DNA of 64,000 bases from Beroe forskalii (taxonomy: Eukaryota > Ctenophora > Nuda > Beroida > Beroidae): positions 217,327 to 281,326 of the forward strand of contig WFMF01000220.1 of assembly GCA_011033025.1 (NCBI GenBank), read 5' to 3'. How positions within the stretch are numbered: the stretch's first letter is position 1; every line of letters begins with the position of its first letter. Position numbers and translations under genes: made by a program. Below, one piece after another: positions 34,408 through 45,534 of the stretch. The notes below the pieces were generated by a model. It was not told where the DNA came from. It ran no database searches and saw nothing but the letters and a program-made list of their open reading frames with translations.

Positions 34408-35738
34408 CATTGCTACTTATCAGTTTTCTCATTGCTACTTATCAGTTTTCTTGTGCGTGTTGAATTAGCAGCTCTGTTATCAGCAAATCGCTACTCGCAC
34501 TCAATATCTACTCTTTGTGCCTTTCTGTGTACAAACTGTACACAGAATGGCATTATCAATTGGAAAGGTATATGAGTTGGAGAAGGAATTGGACTCAGTT
34601 TTCAGCGGACTCTTTGGTGCGAACTGGGAGGAGGTCAACAAAGCAGCTGTGATGAAGTGCGACAAGGCAACTCTGACGAATCTCGTTCTGTCAGCTGTCC
34701 GTGTACTGGGAAAGAGCAAGGAGACCATGCAATCAGCAGCAGCATGTTACGAGGCATTTGCGGAAGAGGTGATGTTACACCAGAACTCAGTGATCCAACT
34801 CCAAGATGAACTCTTGAAGAGTAAGTCTGAGCAAATGGAAGCGGTCCAGACGACAGTGAAGAGTGAAATCAGAAGTTTCAGCGACGTAGTGAAGAAAGGT
34901 TGTGAAGATAGGATAACAGCAACGCAAGTGAAGGCCGCAGTGAAGTCGGCAGTGAAGGATGACGACCGGAGGAGAGCGGTAATGGTGTTTGGACTTGAGG
35001 AGTCAGCCAATGAAGTTGTACAGGAGAAAGTGAAAGATGTGCTCAAAGTCAGCTGTTCTACGGCACGGCTCTTGGTGAAAGACTGTCACCGTATTGGTGC
35101 TGTCAGGACAGGTTATGTACGCCCGGTAAAGGCCACGTTTCACAGCAATGAAACAGCAGCATTAGCTCTGAAATGTGGAAAGAATCTGCGGGGAACGCCC
35201 TTCAGCGGAGTGTACATATCTCCCGACAGAACTCGAGAAGAAAGAGAAGAAAGGAAAGGACTTGTTTCACAGCTGCGAGAGAAGATACGGAATGATCCAG
35301 GACAGTACCACTACATCAGCAATGGTACCGTGTGCAGCAGGGAAAGGAGGCCAACTCCTTCACCCCGGACACCAGCATCGACATCCTCGCCCCCTTCGTC
35401 GACTTCGATCCCCCCGTCTTCTCCTTGGACTTCCCTGAATCCGGCCGGTGCTTCGAACCCTCGCCCTGCCTCGCGCCGAATGGGACTTACTGAATAACCC
35501 CGGGCACCAAGTCCCCATCCAATTTCTTGAGTGTTTTGCTTTTCTGATTTTGAATGCTAATTCTCAGTATGTGTTGACGCGACAGTGGCAATCAGGTCAC
35601 GATGAGCGGCGAAAACATGCCTGTACGGCATCTCAATGCAATTGTGGTCTTATTTATAATTGTTATTGTATTAATTTTATTTATTTATTTCGGCACATGC
35701 CAGCCCCACCGTGGGATTTCAAACAAACAAATATATTC
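34408..35738 (+). mobile_element. ORF1-only non-LTR-like retroelement, most intact copy
   Basis: It starts with two 22-bp 5' units (TTGCTACTTATCAGTTTTCT), then the ORF and a 3' tail with TTTATTTATTTATTTCGG, the hairpin CCAGCCCCACCGTGGG and CAAACAAACAAA. A possible ATAGGT duplication flanks it (34402-34407, 35739-35744). At about 1.3 kb there is no room for a reverse transcriptase, so it would need a partner's enzyme. Confidence 0.75.
34517..35497 (+). CDS. ORF1p-like RNA-binding protein of the retroelement
   Basis: Intact frame of 326 codons, or 316 from the better start MALSIGK at 34547. Residues about 10-140 are helical and Glu/Lys-rich, a likely coiled coil (EKELDS, LLKSKSEQME). From about 150 an RRM-like segment begins with RRAVMVFGLEES, followed by the LVKDCHRIGA and RPVKATFHS blocks and VYISPDRTREERE, which are typical of LINE ORF1 proteins. 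The C-terminus is Pro/Ser-rich. Such proteins bind element RNA as trimers in known LINEs; here that role is inferred. Confidence 0.7.
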   Translation: MPFCVQTVHRMALSIGKVYELEKELDSVFSGLFGANWEEVNKAAVMKCDKATLTNLVLSAVRVLGKSKETMQSAAACYEAFAEEVMLHQNSVIQLQDELLKSKSEQMEAVQTTVKSEIRSFSDVVKKGCEDRITATQVKAAVKSAVKDDDRRRAVMVFGLEESANEVVQEKVKDVLKVSCSTARLLVKDCHRIGAVRTGYVRPVKATFHSNETAALALKCGKNLRGTPFSGVYISPDRTREEREERKGLVSQLREKIRNDPGQYHYISNGTVCSRERRPTPSPRTPASTSSPPSSTSIPPSSPWTSLNPAGASNPRPASRRMGLTE

Positions 35739-36027
35739 ATAGGTATTAGGTACTGTATAGACACTGGCCTGATTGGGTCCGTATTCGCTTAGACCCTCGC
35801 CCATCGGGCTGCAGGACTTAACCGGATGCATCCCTCGGCTGTGCCCTCGGGAAGTTCCCCAAAATGGACCCAAGAGGCGCGTGTCTATTCATGTTACGAC
35901 TGAAATCCTGATTGGATTCCGCATAAGGATTCCACATCAGGATTCCACATAAGGATTCCGCAAAAGCTATGTCGACGTTCCTCCATACTGCCGTTAAGAC
36001 AACTCCTAAAAGTTCTGACTATTTCAG

Positions 36028-36130
36028 ACTGTCGTGTACAACGTGCTGCTAGATAAAAGTGTGGAGGTCGGGGCTCTGCACATCGGAGACGAGGTACTAT
36101 CTACTGAGGATGTCAGGAGTTACACTGCAG
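36028..36130 (+). CDS. AMN: Amnionless-like exon
   Basis: AG|ACT to GCAG|GTAAG, 103 nt in phase 1 at the end. It reads TVVYNVLLDKSVEVG then ALHIGDEVLSTEDVRSY. It aligns with the amnionless segment in which a beta-rich domain precedes the Cys cluster, and its phase fits the exon at 36915. Amnionless is a single-pass protein that carries cubilin to the apical surface for endocytosis. Exons upstream and downstream were not found, so the gene is partial or runs past what I can recognise. Confidence 0.6.
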
Positions 36131-36169
36131 GTAAGAATAATATACCTTCCTGATTTGAGAACATGTTAA

Positions 36170-36420
36170 GTGAGAGCCGTGCGAGGGCGTCGCAGGGAAA
36201 TACGAGTGTGCGACCTTTACCCCCTCCCTTTCACAAACCCTTCTCACCCGTTTTGTCCCCCGCCCTTTCACCAACCTTGCACGGAAATACGAGTTTGTGA
36301 GCTTTTACTCCTCCCTCACGACTTCACCAATCACTCTCTCCTCACTTGTTTTCCCCCCGCCCTTTCCCCAACACTCCTCACCCGTTCTTTCCCCCGCCCT
36401 TTCACCAACATAAAAGGTCG
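36170..36420. repeat. Pyrimidine-rich degenerate repeats in the amnionless intron
   Basis: The phrases CGGAAATACGAGT, CTTTCACCAA and CTCACCCGTT...TCCCCCGCCC recur two to four times. ORFs here are by-products of low complexity. Confidence 0.7.
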
Positions 36421-36914
36421 GGGATAAAGTCAGGGGCAAAATGTTGCAGCTCCGGAAATAAGGAAATACTAGATACGAAGCTGAGGGTACTGAGTCAAAG
36501 CATTGAACCGAAACACCGAACCAAAACACCAATGACTGAACTCGTTGCTGAACACAAAAATAACTGATGTGATTTTAACGTAGTACTGATGTAACTACAT
36601 AGTTGCATGTGAAACCTAAAGACCAGCAATACCATGGGATGGTTCATTTGTTATGAAACTTTTTAGCTATTATTAGCTATTGCCGTATTTCAGGGGGTTC
36701 ACTCAATGTCTACCATCTTGAGTAGAATAATTTCCTCTGTTTGACTAAATGGTATGACAACTTTCAGGATGAAATTTTATAGCTTGCATACTTCTGAAAT
36801 CTGAATCACAAATCCTATTTCTCGAATTCATATCCCTCAAATTTGATTGTATTACAACTTTTAAAAGAAGTATCAAAACGTTAAAAACCCTTCTAAAATC
36901 CTGGTATTCCTCAG

Positions 36915-37015
36915 GTCCTGGCCGAGCTCAACTGCAGTTCATAAACCTGGCTGAACTGGTGGTAACGGGTCGCACAGTGTGCACCAATCCTGAGGGCTGC
37001 CTCTGCGGCAACCAG
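36915..37015 (+). CDS. AMN: Amnionless-like exon with Cys cluster
   Basis: Phase joins to the previous exon through a split Gly codon. It reads PGRAQLQFINLAELVVTG then CTNPEGCLCGNQ. The C-x4-G-C-x-C-G-N pattern is the one I know from amnionless just before its VWC-like domain. It ends at a GTCTGT donor. No following exon was recognised before 38 kb. Confidence 0.65.
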
Positions 37016-38245
37016 GTCTGTTTCTATGATTTCCTGTAAATTAAAGAAATATAATCGTATCATTACTTAATTTAACTTTTAATATTGTCTTTAATAAATC
37101 TTCTTTAAAATCTGAAACTAAATACCTGCCTGATCGTCAGTTCGACGTATACACAGTGTTCTTAGTGTGTGTGTACTGTTCATATACCAAGTCTTACACA
37201 TTGCACAACAACCTGGCTTACATGAATGTAGCCGCTCATTGCCTAAGGGCTGGTTTTACACTTACATTTATAATCCTGTGACTGTGCCATTTATATGCAT
37301 GAAAACCGGTCATAGATTGTGTTGTAAGTACTTTAATAGCACTCACACGCGGAAATAGGCGTTTCGAGGTCATCAGTTCATCGTTATAAACCATGATAAT
37401 GACGTCACTCTAGCATATTATAAACGAGCATACTCAACCCCACTTTTAATAATCGCATTAAAATGTGAATGTGTCTGAGCGCCCCCCAGGGCCCTATCCA
37501 CACCTAATGGATTGAATGTCTGTGTTTTGTTGAATAAGTTATGAGAGCAACCCTTTAGACCAAATATACAGTCGGTATCAACTATCGCAGTACCACGGAG
37601 TATGTACCGACTACATGTTTCCACTTCCGCAGAACTGTATGAACCATGAAACATTTTCTGTTTTGATCAACAAAACACAGTACAAAGTTGCAGTGATTCG
37701 ATCAACTCATGCAATGTCTCTGTGTTTTTGAGTAAATTGTTGGAATGTCCGTTTTTGTTCACCCTTCCGAAGACACTCGGATGAACAGGAAATTGTCAGG
37801 GGCTTCCTCGCAAGCAATGGAAACGCTGGGTCACCCTGAAATATGCCGGATTGAATTCCATATAAGGAATTGTTTCATGAGATTCAAGGAATAGTATATT
37901 CAATTTATATCGTGTAAGAGGAAGTGAGGAAGTCACTAGAAATCATGAAATGTGAGTGGAGATATATCTGAGCAATGCAAATGGTGTGTGTACTTATGTA
38001 ATATGTAGTGTGTCACTAGAAATCATGGGTTGAAATGCGAATAAATATCCCTTGAGCTTCAGTTTAAGAAAATCGCGAGCAATGGTCCATGTATGTAGAC
38101 TGGAGAGTGTACATGATAAATTAAGAAATGAATACCTTCTCAATTTGAGAGCTGTGTTAGGGAGTTGGATGGCCCTCGACGGATTGAGGTAGTTACGTTT
38201 CACATAGAACCAAGGATGCCGGGAAATTTAATTGAAAGCTCGCGG
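37016..38245. other. No feature recognised
   Basis: AT-rich DNA following the amnionless exon. Short ORFs only, and no inverted repeat or RNA that I could support. Confidence 0.4.
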
Positions 38246-38332
38246 GTAGCAACAAAATGGTACCATTCCAGAAAAGGTTGAAAATCGTCAACAAAAAATG
38301 GTACCATTTCAGAAAAGTGTCGAAAATCATCA

Positions 38333-38536
38333 TTTAAAATCACAAATAGTATACACAACAAATTATACATTGTCACTTGCCCTCTATAAAATCATTCATG
38401 AAACATGAGGGTGCCCCAACCAAAAGATTTGAATAATCATAGTTGAATAAACCATAAAAATAGTAAAGCCTAACTTGTTGCATATGTTATGAGTGGGGCC
38501 CGTGCAGAGTAGTCGAGACTACTCTATGCTGCACAA
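38333..38536. repeat. Dispersed ~200-bp repeat inserted in the array
   Basis: It interrupts the GGTACC array. The reverse complement at 60369-60571 is a close copy, including the hairpin-like GCAGAGTAGTCGAGACTACTCTATGC. It is probably a short non-autonomous element. Confidence 0.7.
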
Positions 38537-40276
38537 TACCATTTCAAAGAAGGGCCAAAAGTCGTCAACAAAAATGGTGCCATTTCAGAAAAGGGTCGAA
38601 AATCATCAACGAAAAATGGTACCATTTCGGAAGAGGGCCAAAAATGGAACCATTTCAGAAAAGGTTCGAAAATACGCAACATAAAATCGAACCATTTCAG
38701 AAAAGGTTCGAAAATTCGCAACAAAAATGGTACCTTAATTTCAGAAAAGTGCCAAAAATCTTCAACTAAAAATGGTACCATTTCGGAAAAGTGTTGAAAA
38801 TCATCAACGAAAAATGGTACCATTTCATTAGAAGGGCCAAAAATCGTCAACAAAAATGGTACCATTTCAGAAAAGGGTCCAAAATCATCAACGAAAAATG
38901 GTACCATTTCGGAAGTGCCAAAAATGGTACCATTTCAGAAAAAGGTTGAAAATCGTCAACAAAAAATGTTACCATTTTGGAAAAGTGTCGAAAAATCATC
39001 AACGAAAAATGGTACCATTTCAAAGAAGGGCCAAAAATCGCCAACAAAAAATGGTACCATTCCAAAAAAGGGTCGAAAATCCTCAACTAAAAATGGTGAA
39101 ATCTCGGAAGAGGGCCAAAATGGTACCATTTCAGAAAAGGTTCAAAAATATGAAACAGAAAATGGTAACATTCCAGAAAAGTGCCAAAAATCTTCATCAA
39201 AAAATGGTACCATTTCAGAAAAGGGTCGAAAATCCTCAAAAACGGGGGAGATTCAGGTACTAAGTTGCAGACACAGGGCCGACGATCCTGCATTTTGGCC
39301 TTTTTTTGAGTTGAGACCACCCACCTGTATTTTGGTACCTGGGTACTAAGTGGTTTTGGCATAAAAAATTAAGACACCCACCCTAAATTTAAGCTTTTTG
39401 GAGCAGTTCCAGAATAGAAAATTTAATCCCAGACTCTGGTAGTACAAAGGAATCTGAAAAAGTGCTATTTGAGTATTTGATATTGAAATAAGCACAATTA
39501 CAATAGTTTCAATCATCATACAACTGAACTCCTCATTTATTTTGTGCCAGGCAAAGTTGAAATTCGTGCCCACTGCCCTGCAAAATAACCTTGTGGGAAA
39601 ATATCTTCCCACAGTTATAAGCAATTTTTTATGCTCTTCGGTATATTTTGGATTTATTTTGTCCATTGAAGGCTTACTCATAACCAATTGACCCAAGCTC
39701 TCCCTCCATTTCATTCCCTTCATTCCTTTTTATAAAGCCCTAGCCCCTACATTTGGGTGCGTCGATTATTGTTGTTTTTTTGAGATAATCATGATGGTGG
39801 AATGTTTTTGTTGCTTCATCTGTAATCTGGTTCTAAAATGACTCTGGTAGCAGTTTTTGAGAACAAAACTGAAGTTTCATGGTTGAACCAGTCATATGAT
39901 ATTTTAGCACGTCATGCTTTTCCAAGTGAAGTTGGATTCTTTATCTTTACCTACAATCTTTCGAAATAGAGGGTATTCCAGCTTGTTTTATAGCTCTAAA
40001 AACCCTAACAGTATCCGAAAACTTTGATTGGGCCCAAGCCAAAAGCATATAATCAAAATTTCGGATTTTGATCGCGTGATCACATGATCATGAAAATTAA
40101 TAAAATGCGTTTTTAATGTTTACATATTATGAACTTTAGATACTGCAATCGTTTTGTCAAAATATATAAAAATTAATTTTCGACCTGATAGTGATGAAGT
40201 CAAATTTTCCATTTCGGCTAAGGGGACGAGAACTAAAATGCTTAATATGGTCACGTGACTAGCTAAGAATTGCCCT

Positions 40277-41876
40277 TATCAGTTTTCTCATTGCTACTTA
40301 TCAGTTTTCTCATTGCTACTTATCAGTTTTCTCATTGCTACTTATCAGTTTTCATTGCTACTTATCAGTTTTCTCATTGCTACTTATCAGTTTTCATTGC
40401 TACTTATCAGTTTTCTCATTGCTACTTATCAGTTTTCTCATTGCTACTTATCAGTTTTCATTGCTACTTATCAGTTTTCTCATTGCTACTTATCAGTTTT
40501 CTCATTGCTACTTATCAGTTTTCTCATTGCTACTTATCAGTTTTCTCATTGCTACTTATCAGTTTTCTTGTTCCTTGCTACTTATCAGTTTTCTTGTGCG
40601 TGTTGAATTAGCAGCTCTGTTATCAGCAAATCGCAACTCGCACTCAATATCTACTCTTTGTGCCTTTCTGTGTACAAACTGTACACAGAATGGCATTATC
40701 AATTGGAAAGGTATATGAGTTGGAGAAGGAATTGGACTCAGTTTTCAGCGGACTCTTTGGTGCGAACTGGGAGGAGGTCAACAAAGCAGCTGTGATGAAG
40801 TGCGACAAGGCAACTCTGACGAATCTCGTTCTGTCAGCTGTCCGTGTACTGGGAAAGAGCAAGGAGACCATGCAATCAGCAGCAGCATGTTACGAGGCAT
40901 TTGCGGAAGAGGTGATGTTACACCAGAACTCAGTGATCCAACTCTAAGATGAACTCTTGAAGAGTAAGTCTGAGCAAATGGAAGCGGTCCAGACGACAGT
41001 GAAGAGTGAAATCAGAAGTTTCAGCGACGTAGTGAAGAAAGGTTGTGAAGATAGGATAACAGCAACGCAAGTGAAGGCCGCAGTGAAGTCGGCAGTGAAG
41101 GATGATGACCGAAGGAGAGCGGTGATGGTGTTTGGACTTGAGGAGTCAGCCAATGAAGCTGTGCAGGAGAAAGTGAAAGATGTGCTCAAAGTCAGCTGTT
41201 CTACGGCACGGCTCTTGGTGAAAGACTGTCACCGTATTGGTGCTGTCAGGACAGGTCATGTACGCCCGGTAAAAGCCACGTTTCACAGCAATGAAACAGC
41301 AGCATTAGCTCTGAAATGTGGGAAGAATTTGCGGGGAACGCGCTTCAGCGGAGTGTACATATCTCCTGATAGAACTCGGGAAGAAAGAGAAGAAAGGAAA
41401 GGACTTGTTTCTCAGCTGCAAGAGAAGATACGGAATGATCCAGGACAGTACCACTACATCAGCAATGGTACCGTGTGCAGCAGGGAAAGGAGGCCAACTC
41501 CTTTACCCCGGACACCAGCATCGACACCCTCGCCCCCTTCGTCGACTTCAATCCCCCCGTCTTCTCCTCGGACTTCCCTGAATCCGGCTAGTGCTACGAA
41601 CCCTCGCCCTGCCTCGCGCCGGATGGGACTTACTGAATAACCCCGGGCACCAAGTCCCCATCCAATTTCTCGAGTGCGTTTTGTCTTGGTGATTTTGAGT
41701 GTTAATTCTCAGAATGCGTTGACGTGACTGTGGCAATCAGGTCACGATGTGCGGCGAACACATGCCTGAACGGCATCTCAATGCGCTTGTGGTCTTATTT
41801 ATAATTGTTATTGTATTGATTTTATTTATTTATTTCGGCACATGCCAGCCCCACCGTGGGATTTCAAACAAACAAA
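40277..41876 (+). mobile_element. Full-length ORF1-type retroelement with 5' tandem monomers
   Basis: 1600 bp flanked by GCCCT (40272-40276 and 41877-41881). The 5' end is 14-15 tandem units of TCATTGCTACTTATCAGTTTTC (22 bp, some 19 bp). The ORF follows, then the same 3' tail as the other copies. Tandem 5' monomers recall the promoter monomers of some LINEs. The 5-bp duplication is short for target-primed insertion. Confidence 0.85.
40690..41640 (+). pseudogene. ORF1p-like gene with one nonsense codon
   Basis: Collinear with the intact copy, but CAA (Gln) is TAA at 40945-40947, splitting the frame between the coiled-coil N-terminal part and the RRM-like rest, which restarts at 40957. Otherwise it is close to the 34517 copy and ends MGLTE at 41640. 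A single recent inactivating change. Confidence 0.85.
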
Positions 41877-42142
41877 GCCCTAAAATCGCCACTTTAATGA
41901 TTCCACTCGAAACTTTTGGATCTTTATCAAGGTTTCATAACCATTTAACACTTAGGTGTGTTGGTAAAGTACCTACGTCCTAACCCCTTACAGGATTTAT
42001 GGGTGGCTACACCATGTTCGAAGTTTTGTGACCATCTTTGTAGCTTGCACAGCTCATTACACATTGAAAATGTAAGTTTCAATTCTTGTGAGCACTCGCC
42101 ATACGAAAGCACTAGGTATTCGTAAAAGTGAGATATTACAGA

Positions 42143-42623
42143 ATACCTTAGTACCAGAATTATAGGCGACTAATAATTAAGGCGCAAGATATTAAGGCGA
42201 TTTTTTCCTGGAGTTTAAATTGAAGTTTTTTTTCGAAAATAAACGATTTTTCCATTTAAAATGGCTATAAAATGAATTTAAAATTGAACAAAAATGCAAA
42301 AAATCTTGTTACAGTGGGCATTCAAAATACAGTACATCAGATCCTGAGCTTTTCAAACGGGTCAATCAACATTCCAGAGTCAATACCGGCATCTTTACAT
42401 CGTGCGATAGCGTTAGCGATACCATTACCAGAAGTTGCACTGGCTATTAAGTTATTTATCATGTTGCTAAATTGAAAAAGTCGATTGGGGAGGAAAAATA
42501 ACTGAAAATAAAATATCTTATTAAGAAATTAAGACGACCAGATATTTAGACGACCAGATGTTAAGGCGATTTTTCCAAAATCGCCTTAATTTCTTGTCGC
42601 CTATATTTCTGGTACTAAGGTAT
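42143..42623. mobile_element. MITE-like inverted repeat
   Basis: ATACCTTAGTACCAGAAT and TATAGGCGAC at the left are mirrored by GTCGCCTATA and GGTACTAAGGTAT at the right, with inner TTAAGGCGATTTT repeats. The 67-codon ORF inside (42272-42475) is unrecognised. Confidence 0.7.
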
Positions 42624-42668
42624 GTTCATTGTACAAACAAAATTGCTAAATGTTTACAGAATGTTTGG

Positions 42669-42740
42669 TGGCCAGGTAGCTCAGTCAGTCATTAATAAGC
42701 GTCGGATTTAGCAATCGAGAAGTTGCTGTTCCCGCTCATT
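42669..42740 (+). repeat. tRNA-like segment, probably a SINE head
   Basis: GCCAGGTAGCTCAGTCAGT is a good A-box region, and the 3' part GAGAAGTTGCTGTTCCCGCTC is a decayed B-box arm. No full cloverleaf can be drawn, so it is not a working tRNA. Confidence 0.45.
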
Positions 42741-43202
42741 CTAATTTTGTGCTAACGTGCGTGTTATTTGGCTCCAAAATGTATCGCATTATCTAATTAA
42801 TGTGTGATCAGGCAGAAAATTAAATTTTGGAGATGAATTTCCCGCAGTTTACGGGGAAAAGTAAATATTTCACACTCTGATACTACGAAATCAGTAGATA
42901 TCGACGTATTTTAGTACCAAGGTACCAACTGATTTTTCAAATTCTAGCTGATGACCATGTATTTTAGTACCCAGGTACTAAACGACATTCGAGGGAAAAA
43001 TAGACCCACCCACCGGCCCTGTGTCTGCAACTTAGTACCCGAATCTCCCCCGTCAAAAATGGTACAAAAAAGCTAAAAATCGTGAAAAAATCAATCATGA
43101 AACAGCAAAATTTAACTTAATTAAGCCCCCATAAACCCCCCAAAATTAAACCCCCATTTGCAATTTTCGATATACACCGGGGGTTTATGGGGGTTGCCCC
43201 CC

Positions 43203-43335
43203 CCCCATCACATTCCCAAACCAGACACTGCATTCCCAAACAAGCCATCACATTCCCAAACCAGACACCGCATTCCCAAACAAGCCATCACATTCCCAAA
43301 CCAGACGTGCCGTATTCCCAAACCAGCCGCAATAT
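43203..43335. repeat. Short tandem repeat, ACATTCCCAAACCAG units
   Basis: Seven or so alternating CATTCCCAAACCAGACACCG and CATTCCCAAACAAGCCATCA units directly right of the element terminus. No gene. Confidence 0.8.
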
Positions 43336-44960
43336 TTCCTTGTGTTTGACTTTGGTCAAAATTTTTCAATGAAAACTATTTAAATACTTAAATGGCCATC
43401 ATAACATTTTAAAATCATTGCCATATTCAATGAATAACACTGTTGCACGTTTCTAATGTTTCTCCAGCTAGCAATCGAATCTATTTTTAACAAGAATTGC
43501 GCCTGCCGGCACAATTCTTGTTCATGTTGTCCGTTGTTCCCATATGCAGGCCATAATTTCTCTCCCCCATTATCTCTGAAAGAAAAGAGGAAGAAATCAC
43601 GAATAACAGATAAATAACAGCTAATTATTTAAGTTCCTTGTACCATATACCCATTACGCATAACTTTGTGGATGTGCGACGTGCGTAGGTTTCATGTGTG
43701 ATCATCAGTTCACGAAAGCCGTGCATGTTACGTTATTCTTTGTAATGATCTGATATTTTGCGCAAACTTTTTATTTCATTTCATGTCAGTTTTGTTACGT
43801 TTGCAGTTTGTTGACTCCTGCGTACGCATTTGCCTACTTATGGATACGCTGCTTTTTTGACATGAAGAAATCAATGGTTTAATTGTTTTTTGTTTTTTTT
43901 TTCTTTGACTCCGAGATGATTATTGATCAGTCCCAGTCCTCATGATTCAATGATTTATAAATTTTACTCGTGTTGAAATAGTTGTTTCTTTTTACTTTTA
44001 TAGTTAAAATGTCAGTAATGAATTAAGAAATGGGTCCTCAGCCTTATGAAATGTGTTTTGTACTTCGGAAAAGTGCTGTTTTTACAGGGGGGGGGGGGGG
44101 CAACCCCCCAAAACCCCCCAAAATTAAGCCCCCTATTGGAAATTTGTTACATCCACCTGCCACCAGGGGGTTAAATTAAACCCCCCCAAATTAAACCCCC
44201 TATTGACATCAAAAATTAAACCCCCCAAAATTAAACCCCCTATCGACAGCAGAAATTATTCTAGTATTATTCAAAAAAGCACCAAAATGAAAAAGCAAAA
44301 AAGGTACCATTTGAAAAAGTTGTCAAAAAACACGAATAAATTTAGGGTACCATTTCGAAAAGGCGCAAAAAATCGGACACAAATATGGTACCATTTCAAA
44401 AGGGTACATCTGAAAAATCAGAAACGAAAAAGGTACCAATTGGAAATGATGCCAAAAATCAAAAACAAAATTGGTACCATTTAAAAAAGGGGCTGAATAC
44501 TTGAAACAAAAACAGTACCATTTCTGAAAGGTGCAAAAATCAGAAACGAAAAATGGTACCATTTGGAAAACGTGTGAAAAATCACGAACAAAAACGGTAC
44601 CATTTCAAAAAAGTGCCAAAAATCACAAACAAAAATGGTACCATTTCAAAAAAAGGTTCCAAAAATTATAAACAAAAATGGTACCATTTGGAAAATGTGT
44701 CAAAAACAGGAAAAAACAAAAATGATACCATTTTGAAATGGTGCAAAAAATCAGAAACAAAATGGTACCGTTTGTAAAAGATGCTGAAAATCAGAAACAA
44801 AAATGGTACCATTTCATAAAAGTTCCAAAAATTATAAACAAAAATGGTACCAAAAACCGGAAACAAAAATGGTACCAATTGATGAGTAATTTATTAATTC
44901 TCTTTTGACTCAATGGTTCAGAAACAAATGTAAACGATGTGGTTCTTTAATGACAATCAA

Positions 44961-44985
44961 TTTCGTCGTTCTACGACATCTTCAG
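44961..44985 (-). ncRNA. Hammerhead-like core (left palindrome arm)
   Basis: Core and stem II as in the other candidates. A GTC follows 8 nt after GAAA, but stem I pairing with the sequence before CTGAAGA is poor, so cleavage activity is doubtful. Confidence 0.4.
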
Positions 44986-45067
44986 GTCTCAAATTTGATT
45001 GTATAAAGTAGTGTTGTAAAGTTTAAAACACTACTTTACAACTACTTTATACAATAAAATTTGAAAC

Positions 45068-45092
45068 CTGAAGATGTCGTAGAACGACGAAA
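45068..45092 (+). ncRNA. Hammerhead-like core (right palindrome arm)
   Basis: Mirror of the left-arm core, with identical CTGAAGA-T-GTCGT...ACGAC-GAAA. Stem I is again weak. Confidence 0.4.
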
Positions 45093-45534
45093 TTGATTGT
45101 CATTAAAGAACCACATCGTTTACATTTGTTTCTGAACCATTGAGTCAAAAGAGAATTAATAAATGCCTCATCAATTGTTATCATGCGACTCTTATTCAAT
45201 GACCCGATCCGTGAAATCAAAAATGGTACCATTTCTAATAGTAAGGGCTGTATTTGATATATCTGAACATGGGTGTGAAATAAATCTTAATCTAGGTTTG
45301 AGGGTTGGATCCGATAGCATATAGGTCAAATATATACCAAAAAAAAAGTTTCAAAAATTTTCGATGCGGAACCCCATTTTTGGGCCACGCCCATTTTGGG
45401 CAGCCGCCAAATAATGAATCAACGATATCTCAGCTTCTACCTATTTGAGGAAAAGTTATAAATGACCACTCTAACTGACGTAGAATTGGCGGTTTTACTA
45501 GGGTAGAACATGTTTTTAAGGTTCTATCTCATCC

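Larger units (their letters stand above)
39243..43052. mobile_element. 3.8-kb TIR transposon with 7-bp target duplication
   Basis: 39-bp terminal inverted repeats starting CGGGGGAGATTCAGGTACT (right end at 43014-43052, one mismatch), flanked by TCAAAAA at 39236-39242 and 43053-43059. It sits inside the GGTACC array. It contains a later ORF1 element and a MITE. No transposase was recognised in the remaining interior. Confidence 0.88.
38247..43205. mobile_element. GGTACC-array element (type 2), interrupted; left end missing
   Basis: 38247-39242 is an array of about 38-40-bp units, each with the perfect palindrome AAATGGTACCATTT followed by CAGAAAAGGGTCGAAAATC. After a 3.8-kb insertion the element resumes at 43053 and ends in the family terminus GGGGGTTGCCCCCC (about 43190-43205). 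No G-run left terminus is visible near 38247. Frames such as MVPFQKRVENHQ are by-products of the repeat. Confidence 0.8.
44877..45215. mobile_element. Palindromic element with two hammerhead-like cores, one per arm
   Basis: Arms of about 130-150 bp (44877-45010 and 45045-45190) are reverse complements around an AAGTTTAAAACACTACTTTAC loop. The cores are at 44961-44985 (-) and 45068-45092 (+): CTGAAGA, T, GTCGT/ACGAC, GAAA. Flanking GGTACC array sequence resumes after it. Confidence 0.7.
44087..45240. mobile_element. G-run/CAACCCCCC element (type 1), right end missing
   Basis: Begins with a 14-G run and CAACCCCCCAAAACCCCCC, then AATTAAACCCCCTATCGAC repeats, then a GGTACCATTT array to about 44875. 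A palindromic element interrupts the array at 44877-45215. No C-run terminus follows, unlike the complete copy at 51139-52340. Confidence 0.75.

Noticed and set aside
38524..39349. Open frames rich in MVPFQKR or MVPFLL, also at 44.2-44.9, 50.1-50.7 and 51.5-52.1 kb
   Set aside because: They come from translating the GGTACC palindrome array on either strand. No splice or start context and no conserved domain.
40270..40611. Frames of LLISFLIATYQFS repeats
   Set aside because: The 22-bp repeat is the 5' monomer array of the ORF1 element. It gives three shifting frames and is not a protein.
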